NCBI GenBank assembly: GCA_021323855.1
Contig: JAJPKE010000045.1
Location: 1-64,000, forward strand
Source of the DNA: Chloroflexota bacterium
GTDB lineage: Bacteria; Chloroflexota; Ktedonobacteria; Ktedonobacterales; JADMIN01
Direction: 5' to 3'
Length of the DNA: 64,000 bases
Shown here: piece after piece, positions 1 to 7,185 of the stretch
Position numbering within the stretch: the first letter of the stretch is position 1
Layout of the letters: every line of letters begins with the position of its first letter
Notes under the pieces: generated by a model
The model's database searches: none
What the model was told of the DNA's origin: nothing
The model's input: the letters and a program-made list of their open reading frames with translations, nothing else
Position numbers and translations under genes: made by a program

Positions 1-783
1 ATCATGGATACCTATTCCATGCACCACGGCTTCTCGATTCCCGCCGTCGTCACCGGCAAGCCGCTCTCCGTTGGCGGCAGCGAGGGCCGCATGGAGGCCA
101 CCGGGCGCGGCGTCTTCTTCATCACGCGCGAAGCCTGCAAGGCGCTGAGCATGCCATTCGCTGGCTCTAAAGTGATCGTGCAGGGCTTCGGCAACGTCGG
201 CTCGATTACTGCGCGGCTCTTGCACGAGGCGGGCTGCAAGGTCATCGGCCTGAGCGATGTCTATGGCGCCATCTATAACAAGAATGGCATTGACGTGGCG
301 CTGGCGCTGCGTCATGTGCAGGAGCATGGCAAGCTGAGCGGCATGCCCGGCGCCACTGAGGTGGATGGCAAGGCGCTGCTGGAAATGCCCTGCGACATCC
401 TGATTCCTGCCGCTCTCGAAGGCCAATTGACCCACGCCAATGCAGATCGCATCAAGGCGAAGCTGATTATCGAGGCAGCCAATGGTCCAACGACCACCGA
501 AGCCGACGAGATCTTCAAAGAACGCGGCATTCCGGTGGTGCCGGATATTCTGGCCAATGCCGGCGGGGTAACGGTGAGTTACTTCGAGTGGGTGCAGGAC
601 CTGCAACACCTCTTCTGGACGGAAGATGAGATCAATGGCCGCCTGGAAAAGATCATGGTGCGCAGCTTCAACGCCGCCAACGCCAAACGGTTGGAGCAAA
701 ACTGCGACTTCCGCCTGGGCGCGTATCTGCTGGCGGTGAGCCGTGTGGCCGAGGCGACGCAGGTGCGCGGCATCTATCCGTAG
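1..783 (+). CDS. Glutamate dehydrogenase, C-terminal part (5' end outside window)
   Basis: Catalyses reversible oxidative deamination of glutamate to 2-oxoglutarate in the cytosol. The reading frame is open from base 1, so only about 260 C-terminal residues are visible. The first visible residues (MDTYSMHHG) and VVTGKP are the end of the catalytic domain. The Rossmann cofactor domain follows with GFGNVGS, LSDVYGAIYN, and EAANGPTT before DILANAGGV, all typical of the Glu/Leu/Phe/Val dehydrogenase family. The family is usually about 410-430 residues. A strong terminator lies just downstream. The family call is firm; NAD versus NADP preference cannot be read from this fragment. Confidence 0.93.
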   Translation: MMDTYSMHHGFSIPAVVTGKPLSVGGSEGRMEATGRGVFFITREACKALSMPFAGSKVIVQGFGNVGSITARLLHEAGCKVIGLSDVYGAIYNKNGIDVALALRHVQEHGKLSGMPGATEVDGKALLEMPCDILIPAALEGQLTHANADRIKAKLIIEAANGPTTTEADEIFKERGIPVVPDILANAGGVTVSYFEWVQDLQHLFWTEDEINGRLEKIMVRSFNAANAKRLEQNCDFRLGAYLLAVSRVAEATQVRGIYP

Positions 784-816
784 CCGCTGGCCCACGCACA
801 CATCCTTCTCTACGGC

Positions 817-849
817 GAGGCGTCCCGAATCGTCGGGACGCCTCTTTTT
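817..849 (+). terminator. Rho-independent terminator after glutamate dehydrogenase
   Basis: A perfect 12-bp stem (817-828 with 833-844) closes a 4-nt loop and is followed directly by five T (845-849). It starts 34 bases after the stop codon. It separates the dehydrogenase from the sugar locus. Confidence 0.9.
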
Positions 850-942
850 GCTTCTGCAATTCTGCTTCGCCTTCCTGTAGCACCGCAATTGGTGGCATAT
901 GGTATGAGAGCTTCCATACACTCACCCGAATACCCATGAAAT

Positions 943-973
943 AGTTGACAATTCAACTGTTGTCTGGAATACT
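943..973 (+). promoter_or_regulatory. Promoter with overlapping MarR-type operator (site 1)
   Basis: TTGACA (945-950) and AATACT (968-973) are 17 bp apart. The -35 box lies inside the palindrome AGTTGACAATTCAACT (943-958). The same arrangement, at the same spacing, recurs before the MarR gene at 3033-3063. A repressor bound here would cover the -35 box, so I infer that the MarR protein encoded at 3225 controls both the GH13 gene and its own operon. Confidence 0.72.
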
Positions 974-1053
974 AATCGCAAGGAGAATGGCGCGTCGGTC
1001 GGGCACGATCAGTGTTGATTGGCGCTAATCACCAGTGCGCCGGAGCATGTGTT

Positions 1054-2943
1054 ATGACTGAAGTCTTCGATTACTTCTTTGGCTCATCCGAAACTCCCCA
1101 GGAGCGCCGCCTGCGCTTCGTCGCAGAGAACGGCGTCCAGCATGCCAGCGTGATATCCCCTAACGACCCACAGCCAGGACAGCCGGTGACGCTTGTCATT
1201 CTGACCGACGCCACCTTGCCAATAGACCGGGTTGCAGTCTATTTCACCACAGACGACGCCACCCCCGAAGGTGAACGCGGGCACGCTACGCAGGGACAGG
1301 CTGTCCCTTCGACGTTGACGATGGGGGAAGAGCACACCGTTGGCGACATTCCAGTTCACCGCTGGCAGGCGTTGCTTCCCGGCCAGCCGGATGGCGCGCT
1401 GGTACGCTATCGCATTGAAGCCTGGAACAGCGACGACCCTGTGCAACGCTGGGTGGCAGATCATCATGACCCCTATGCTGCGCCCGCGCCGGATGGCCGC
1501 GAGTTTGCTTATCATGTGGATCGCCGCGTGGCGCCAGATTGGGTGCACGACGCCATCGTGTATCATATTTTTGTTGATCGCTTCGCCGTTGCCAGCGACC
1601 AGCCGCCTATGCGTGACCCTGGCGAGCTGACTGGCTTCTATGGCGGCACGATTCGCGGTATCACCGAAAAACTGGACTACCTCTCTGCATTGGGCATCAA
1701 TTGCCTCTGGCTCTCGCCAGTGATGGAAAGCCCCACTTATCACAGCTATAATCCGACCAGCTATCATGAGGTTTCGCGGCGCTTTGGCTCGAATGAAGAC
1801 CTGCGCGAATTGATCGCGGCGGCGCACGCGCGTGGTATGCGGGTCCTGCTGGATTTCGTTGCGAACCACACCTCCAACGAACACCCGATATTTCTCGCCG
1901 CCAGGCAAGCGGAAGATGATCCTCGGCGGGAGTGGTATACCTTTGGACCGGACTACCGTCATGGCTATCTGACGTATTATGGCGTGCTGGGTATGCCCGT
2001 CTTGAAAACGGAGAGCGCGCCGGTGCGCCACTATCTCATCGAGGCAGCGCGACACTGGCTGGCGGATTTCGGCGCGGATGGTCTACGGCTGGATAATGTT
2101 TCTGGTCCGGTTCATTCGTTCTGGACCTTCTTTCAGGAAGGAGTCAAGGAGGCTGTTCCCGATGCCCTCACGCTGGGTGAAATTACCGGCAAGCTAGGCG
2201 ATATCACATCGTATGGCGGGCGGCTGGATGCCTGCGTAGACTTCCCCCTCGCGCAGATGACTCGCCGTGCCCTTGCGCAACGAACTGCACCGCTCGATGA
2301 TTTATTGGCGATGATCGCGCCGCACGAGGCGGCGCTTCCCGCTATGATGGCGCGAGCGCGCGTACTCGACAACCATGATATGCACCGCTTTCTCTGGCTT
2401 GCAGGAGGCGATACACGGCGTCTGAAGCTGGCGCTGGTGTTCCTCATGGTGCTGCCAGGGTTTCCAATCGTGTACTATGGAACGGAAGTCGGTCTCTCGC
2501 AGCGCGACGGCCCAGCGGGAAAAGATGCGTATGCCCGCGAGCCGATGCTCTGGGGAGACCAGCAGCGCGTGGATATCCTCGAACACGTTCGCTGGCTCAT
2601 CGCGCGCCGGAAAGAACGTGTATCGCTGCGGCGCGGCCAGGTGGCGCGCGTGCCTGTAACGCTCACATCGGGCGTGGATCAACAGGTGGGGGCGCTAGCC
2701 AGATGGACGGAGCGCGAGGCGACTGTTGTCGTCTTCAACAACGGCGAAATACCGGCGCAGTATATGATTGAACAACGCCACTTGCCGTTCTCATCGGGAG
2801 CAGCTACACCGTCCGCAGGAGCCTGGCTTCTCACACCTGACGGGATAACGGCTCTCGGAGAAACAGGCGTGAATGGCTTGCGTAGTTCGAGTAGTTTGAG
2901 CGGGACTCTACCACCGCTGAGCGCGACGATGATCTTTTGGTGA
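1054..2943 (+). CDS. Cytosolic GH13 hydrolase, cyclomaltodextrinase / neopullulanase type
   Basis: Predicted to hydrolyse imported maltodextrins or cyclodextrins. There is no signal peptide, so it should be cytosolic. An N-terminal beta-sandwich like those of cyclomaltodextrinases (about residues 25-140) precedes a (beta/alpha)8 barrel starting at DAIVYHIFVDRF. Region I is DFVANH. The catalytic residues are Asp347 (RLDN), Glu376 (GEITG) and Asp442 (DNHD). ATG 1054 is preferred because GGAG (1042-1045) sits 8 nt upstream. An upstream in-frame GTG at 1012 has no good ribosome site. The gene shares its operator with the downstream MarR/ABC operon. Exact substrate preference is inferred from context. 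Confidence 0.88.
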   Translation: MTEVFDYFFGSSETPQERRLRFVAENGVQHASVISPNDPQPGQPVTLVILTDATLPIDRVAVYFTTDDATPEGERGHATQGQAVPSTLTMGEEHTVGDIPVHRWQALLPGQPDGALVRYRIEAWNSDDPVQRWVADHHDPYAAPAPDGREFAYHVDRRVAPDWVHDAIVYHIFVDRFAVASDQPPMRDPGELTGFYGGTIRGITEKLDYLSALGINCLWLSPVMESPTYHSYNPTSYHEVSRRFGSNEDLRELIAAAHARGMRVLLDFVANHTSNEHPIFLAARQAEDDPRREWYTFGPDYRHGYLTYYGVLGMPVLKTESAPVRHYLIEAARHWLADFGADGLRLDNVSGPVHSFWTFFQEGVKEAVPDALTLGEITGKLGDITSYGGRLDACVDFPLAQMTRRALAQRTAPLDDLLAMIAPHEAALPAMMARARVLDNHDMHRFLWLAGGDTRRLKLALVFLMVLPGFPIVYYGTEVGLSQRDGPAGKDAYAREPMLWGDQQRVDILEHVRWLIARRKERVSLRRGQVARVPVTLTSGVDQQVGALARWTEREATVVVFNNGEIPAQYMIEQRHLPFSSGAATPSAGAWLLTPDGITALGETGVNGLRSSSSLSGTLPPLSATMIFW

Positions 2944-3032
2944 GCCGGATTCAGGCAATCCAGGCTATTTCGAGGTCGAATCATCGTCATTCGCACGAAA
3001 AATGGGATCACGCCAACTATTAGACCTTAAAC

Positions 3033-3063
3033 AGTTGACAATTGAACTATTTGTCATTATACT
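3033..3063 (+). promoter_or_regulatory. Promoter with overlapping MarR-type operator (site 2)
   Basis: TTGACA (3035-3040), a 17-bp spacer and TATACT (3058-3063) form a near-consensus sigma-70 promoter. AGTTGACAATTGAACT (3033-3048) differs by one base from the palindrome upstream of the GH13 gene. A leader of roughly 155 nt separates this promoter from the MarR start at 3225. This fits autoregulation plus control of the transporter and CGTase genes downstream. Confidence 0.78.
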
Positions 3064-3224
3064 GTTTCGTCAAGAGCAGGCTGAATAGCAGACGCCAGCT
3101 TGAAGACAGAAGAGAAGGTCATATCCCGAACAATGGCGTGATGTTCTGGCTTTCGTGCGGCGCTCGAAGGGAGCAGCATGTTCTCCCTGGTTTGGAGTTC
3201 CGGAATCCAAGACAAGGAGCACAT

Positions 3225-3725
3225 GTGAAGATCTCATCCTCGGCAGTGCAAGAGCCTGAGCAAGAACTCTATCTTCTGCTCACCAACATGTTCATCCTGC
3301 TAGATGACACTGATCGTCAGTTCTTTGGAGAGTTCGGCCTCAGTACCCGGCAATTCTGGGCGCTGCATCACCTGGACGAAAGCGAAAGCCTGTCCATGGT
3401 TGACCTCAGTCGTTTGTTGCTCACTGATAAGAGCAACGTGACGGCCATCACGGACCGGCTGGAAGCAGCGGGGCTGGTCAAGCGTAGCCCGGCCCCGCAA
3501 GACCGGCGCGTAATCTTGCTCTCGCTCACGCCAGAAGGGCGCAAGCGGCACGACGAGGTTTATGCGGCTCACCAGAACCGTATCCGCACATTGATCGGTG
3601 GCGATGAGGACGCTCTCTACACTGTCATTCGTACTCTTGAGCCAATCAGACAGCGGCTTGCAGAGTATCTTCATCCGCGCGTACCTCAGGCATCAACAAC
3701 TCAGACAACGCCAACCGGCAAATAA
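3225..3725 (+). CDS. MarR-family transcriptional regulator
   Basis: A winged-helix DNA-binding protein of 166 residues, typical MarR length. The core runs from the dimerisation helix (ELYLLLTNMFILLDD) through the recognition helix region (LLLTDKSNVTAITDRLEAAGLVKRS) to the wing (DRRVILLSLTPEGR). The start is GTG 3225, preceded at 5 nt by AAGGAG (3214-3219). The frame is open further upstream but without a ribosome site. It is the first gene of the operon with the sugar transporter. The shared palindrome at 943 and 3033 suggests it represses this locus until a sugar or other ligand binds. Confidence 0.92.
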   Translation: MKISSSAVQEPEQELYLLLTNMFILLDDTDRQFFGEFGLSTRQFWALHHLDESESLSMVDLSRLLLTDKSNVTAITDRLEAAGLVKRSPAPQDRRVILLSLTPEGRKRHDEVYAAHQNRIRTLIGGDEDALYTVIRTLEPIRQRLAEYLHPRVPQASTTQTTPTGK

Positions 3726-3863
3726 GCGTGGCACAGTCGGTTGGCGCAAGGCAATGGCAAACATGGTGGAAAAGGGCGCATGAACGGTCATGTGCTCTCA
3801 GCGCCATCGCTGCACCGGCGGGGAACGTCTCCCTGCTCATGTGGTCGAGGAGGACTTATTCCG

Positions 3864-5135
3864 ATGTTCTCTCAGTTCTCGAAACGCGCCCTGGGCCTCA
3901 CTGCTGTTCTTGCGGTGGCGACCACGCTGCTGCTGACGGCATGCGGCTCTTCGGGCGGCAATAGTGGTAACACTGTGGACTTCAGCGGTACGCTGACCAT
4001 CTGGCACGACTGGTCCGGCGCGTATCTCACAGCCAAGCAGCAGATCGTGCAGGCGTATGAGCATCTGCACCCCAACGTGCACATCACGCTCGTCAATCAG
4101 ACCGACGACACAAAGACGGAAAATGCCGTCAAAGCAGGCACCGGCCCAGACATCGTGCAGGACCCGGTTGACCACGTTGGCACGCTGGCTGCAGCCGGTG
4201 TGATCGTGCCGATTGACCAGTATGAGAGCGCGAGCGCGTTGACCAGCACCTACACGCAAACGGCTTCGCAGAGCGTTCAGTACGGCGGCCACGTCTACGG
4301 CATCCCCGAAGTGACCGAGATCCTCACGATCATGTACAACAAGAAGTTGCTCACTGCCGATCAACTGCCGAAGACGACCGATGACATGTTCACCTTCGAG
4401 AAGACCTACTCACAGCAGCATCCAGGGTCGTATGGCATCGTGTGGGATGTCAACAACGTCTATGACGACGCCGGCTTCTTCTATGGCTATGGCGCGGTGC
4501 TGATGGACGGCAACGGCAACTCAACGGTCTCGTCGCAGGCGGGCATCAATGCCGACACCTACATTGCGCAGTACAACAGTGTGCTGCCCAAAGACATCAA
4601 CGGTCAGACGGCAACAGCTCTCTTCAATGAGGGAAAAGCGGCGGCCATTATTGACGGTCCGTGGGCGTATACTGGCTATGGGCAGGCCATTGGCGCCGAC
4701 AATTTGGGCTTTGCCACGCTGCCGGTGGTCAATTCCACGAATACGCCGGTTGAGCCGTTTGTCGGCGGCAAGGCGTTCATGCTGACGAAGAATGCCAAGA
4801 ATCCGGCGCTGGCGATTGACTTCATGAAGTTCTTCACCAATGCCTCGAATCAGGCGACGATGTGCGCCTCCACCGGCGAAATCCCATCCAATATCGCCGC
4901 CGGCCAGGACCCGAAGATTACGAGCAACACTGCGATCAGCGCGTTTGTGCAGCAGGTGAAGACAGGCGGTGTTCCGTTCCCCAATACCCCATACATGGGC
5001 GAGGTCTGGACGCCGCTGCAAAAGGCGCTCACCGCCGTCTGGAACGGTTCTGAAACGCCGCAAGCAGCGCTCAGCCAGGCGCAGACCACCATCAATCAGG
5101 GTGTGCAACAGATCAAACAGGCTCAGGGCGGCTAG
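3864..5135 (+). CDS. Sugar ABC transporter substrate-binding lipoprotein (family 1)
   Basis: Extracellular receptor that would deliver maltodextrin or cyclodextrin to the permeases encoded next. It has 423 residues. The N-terminus is a lipoprotein signal with lipobox LTAC, then a Gly/Ser linker and the fold-typical start LTIWHDWSG. Further family signs are GTGPDIV, EVTEILTIMYNKKLL, and GPWAYTGYG near the middle. ATG 3864 follows AGGAGG (3848-3853); an upstream in-frame ATG at 3741 lacks such a site. MalE-like by context. The ligand is inferred from the flanking GH13 enzymes. Confidence 0.92.
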   Translation: MFSQFSKRALGLTAVLAVATTLLLTACGSSGGNSGNTVDFSGTLTIWHDWSGAYLTAKQQIVQAYEHLHPNVHITLVNQTDDTKTENAVKAGTGPDIVQDPVDHVGTLAAAGVIVPIDQYESASALTSTYTQTASQSVQYGGHVYGIPEVTEILTIMYNKKLLTADQLPKTTDDMFTFEKTYSQQHPGSYGIVWDVNNVYDDAGFFYGYGAVLMDGNGNSTVSSQAGINADTYIAQYNSVLPKDINGQTATALFNEGKAAAIIDGPWAYTGYGQAIGADNLGFATLPVVNSTNTPVEPFVGGKAFMLTKNAKNPALAIDFMKFFTNASNQATMCASTGEIPSNIAAGQDPKITSNTAISAFVQQVKTGGVPFPNTPYMGEVWTPLQKALTAVWNGSETPQAALSQAQTTINQGVQQIKQAQGG

Positions 5136-5159
5136 CCACGAGCCAGCGATGCACGTTCA

Positions 5160-5194
5160 CTTCCCCTGGCAGGCTTCAAACCGGCCAGGGGAAG
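5160..5194 (+). repeat. Intercistronic hairpin between binding protein and permease genes
   Basis: A perfect 11-bp inverted repeat (5160-5170 with 5184-5194) with a 13-nt loop lies 25 bases after the binding-protein stop and has no T-run. In enteric malE-malF a palindrome at this place stabilises the binding-protein message. A similar role is plausible here. Confidence 0.6.
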
Positions 5195-5302
5195 CACAAT
5201 GGCGCCGCTTGCGCAAAGGCCCACAGTCACCTACAATCGCCTTACTGTCGCTCAACTTCTGCCTGCTAGTCGCTTCGATGCCGATGCGGATGGAGGTACC
5301 CA

Positions 5303-6241
5303 ATGCTGAGAGTTTCGCGCATGACCATCGCGGCCTATCTGCTGCCGACCTTTCTGGTCATCGCATTGATAGACCTCTATCCCATTTTCTACACCTTCAA
5401 CCTGTCCTTCACGAACAAATCAACATTCAATACGCTTGATAACAGCTATCACTATATTGGGGTCAAGAACTATCAATATGTCCTTCAGCAGACCGGTGGG
5501 GACTTTGTGCAGGTGTTGCTCATCACTGCGTTCTATGTTGTGGTCTGCGTGGCGCTTTTCGCCTTCCTGGGCCTGATTACGGCGATGGCGGTGAATCATC
5601 CCAGGGTGCGTGGCAAGGGGTTCTGGGGAAACGCACTGATTTTGCCCTGGACCGTTCCCACCTTCGTCACGGCGTTAATCTGGAAGTTTCTCTACAATTA
5701 CAACTTCGGTCCCCTCAACCAAATCATTCGTCTCGTCACGCATAATGCCAGCGCGGGCATCCTCTGGCTCGATCAACCGACGCCAGCCTTCATCGCTGTG
5801 GTGATCGCCAACATCTGGATGTCGTATCCCTTCTTCATGGTCATATCGCTGGGCGCGCTACAAAGCATTCCGGCAGACTTGCTGGAAGCCGCGCAGGTAG
5901 ATGGCGCCTCCGGCTGGCAGCGCTTTCGCTATATCATGCTGCCGTTGCTGCGTCCGGCGCTCCTGCCGGCGACGATTCTCAGCGCCATCACGACATTCCA
6001 GATGTTCAACACCGTCTATCTCATCACGGCTGGCGGACCGTTCACCAGCGGCAACATCAACAATCCTGGCGCCACCGAATTTCTGATGGTCTACATGTTC
6101 GACCGCATTCAGAACAATGGCAATTTCTTCGTGAACTATGGCCATATTGCAACGGTTGCTGTGCTGGTTTTCATCGTGCTCTTTGCGCTGACGATGATGA
6201 GCCTGCGATTTACGAATCTTGCCAGGGAGACGAAACGATGA
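5303..6241 (+). CDS. Sugar ABC transporter permease, MalF type
   Basis: One of two inner-membrane subunits of a carbohydrate uptake-1 importer, 312 residues with six predicted membrane segments. The first segment is MTIAAYLLPTFLVIALIDLY. The cytoplasmic EAA loop (EAAQVDGASGWQRF, followed by LPLLRPAL) is the docking site for the transport ATPase. ATG 5303 has GGAGG six bases upstream. Its last codons overlap the start of the next permease gene (ATGA), indicating translational coupling. No ATPase gene lies in this locus. Confidence 0.93.
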   Translation: MLRVSRMTIAAYLLPTFLVIALIDLYPIFYTFNLSFTNKSTFNTLDNSYHYIGVKNYQYVLQQTGGDFVQVLLITAFYVVVCVALFAFLGLITAMAVNHPRVRGKGFWGNALILPWTVPTFVTALIWKFLYNYNFGPLNQIIRLVTHNASAGILWLDQPTPAFIAVVIANIWMSYPFFMVISLGALQSIPADLLEAAQVDGASGWQRFRYIMLPLLRPALLPATILSAITTFQMFNTVYLITAGGPFTSGNINNPGATEFLMVYMFDRIQNNGNFFVNYGHIATVAVLVFIVLFALTMMSLRFTNLARETKR

Positions 6242-7185
6242 ACGAACAGCCAGTTTCAGCGGCTTCGATAAAAGCTGTAACGGCGACAGGAACGGCGACC
6301 AAAACGGTAGCAATCACCGGAGAACGGGCAGGCGTAGCCAGCTTGTTCCGGCGCTTTCGCAAAAACTCCAGCCTGGCGGGAATTTATGTTTTCCTCGGCC
6401 TCATGACGATCTTCGCGCTCTTCCCGCTCTATTATGTGCTTCAGGCATCGTTCAACGCGACACAGGCGCTGATTACGACCAACCTTCAGCTCGTTCCCAC
6501 GCATCCGACGCTTGCCAATTATCAGTATGTCATCCAGCAAGAGCCGTTTCTGCGCTGGCTGCTCAATTCTATCATTGCCTGTGGAGTGGCGACGCTCATC
6601 GCGCTGATTTGCGCTACCAGTGGCGCATACGCGCTCGCGCGTTTCCGCTTTCGTGGCCGCCAGGTCAGTCTACTCTTCCTGTTCGCTCTTCAGACGTTCC
6701 CTGGTTTGCTGGCAATCTATGCCTATTATGACATCCTGACGCTGCTGCATTTGGATGGCACCATTATCGGTTTGAGTCTCGTCTACGCAGCAGGCAATAT
6801 TGTCTTTGGCGTCTGGAACATCAAGGGCTATTTCGACACGCTTCCCATCGAACTGGAAGAAGCTGCTCGTGTGGATGGCGCCTCGTATTTCACGACCTTC
6901 ATGCGGATCATCCTGCCGCTGGCGGCGCCCGCGCTGGCCGCTTCGGCGCTCTTCATGTTCATCGGCGGCTGGAATGAATTTGTGCTGGCCAAATTGATCC
7001 TGAATCCCGACAATAATTCCTTGACGGTACCCGTCGGCCTCTTTCAGTTGCAGCAGGATCAGTACACGCCGTGGGGGTATTTCGCCGCCGCCTCCGTGTT
7101 GGTGAGCCTGCCGCTGATGGCGTTGTTCCTGTATCTGCAACGTTTCTTCCGGTCTGGCCTGACCATCGGCAGCGTGAAGGGCTAA
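6238..7185 (+). CDS. Sugar ABC transporter permease, MalG type
   Basis: Second membrane subunit of the importer, 315 residues. A variable N-terminal tail of about 45 residues precedes the first membrane segment (SLAGIYVFLGLMTIFALFPL). The EAA motif is EEAARVDGASYFTTFMRIILP. It overlaps the upstream permease by 4 bases, and its TAA stop overlaps the ATG of the following amylase gene (TAATG). Four genes from the binding protein to the amylase therefore look co-translated. Confidence 0.93.
   Translation: MNEQPVSAASIKAVTATGTATKTVAITGERAGVASLFRRFRKNSSLAGIYVFLGLMTIFALFPLYYVLQASFNATQALITTNLQLVPTHPTLANYQYVIQQEPFLRWLLNSIIACGVATLIALICATSGAYALARFRFRGRQVSLLFLFALQTFPGLLAIYAYYDILTLLHLDGTIIGLSLVYAAGNIVFGVWNIKGYFDTLPIELEEAARVDGASYFTTFMRIILPLAAPALAASALFMFIGGWNEFVLAKLILNPDNNSLTVPVGLFQLQQDQYTPWGYFAAASVLVSLPLMALFLYLQRFFRSGLTIGSVKG

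Noticed and set aside
1012-1053. Upstream GTG start for the GH13 gene
   Set aside because: No ribosome site precedes it, while ATG 1054 has GGAG at 8 nt; the extra 14 residues resemble nothing in the family.
1084-2055. Long minus-strand open frame opposite the GH13 gene
   Set aside because: Antisense shadow of a well-supported gene; its translation has no domain and is rich in Arg/Ile typical of such shadows.
2944-3030. Possible tRNA-like GGTCGAATC segment
   Set aside because: No matching acceptor, D or anticodon stems around it.
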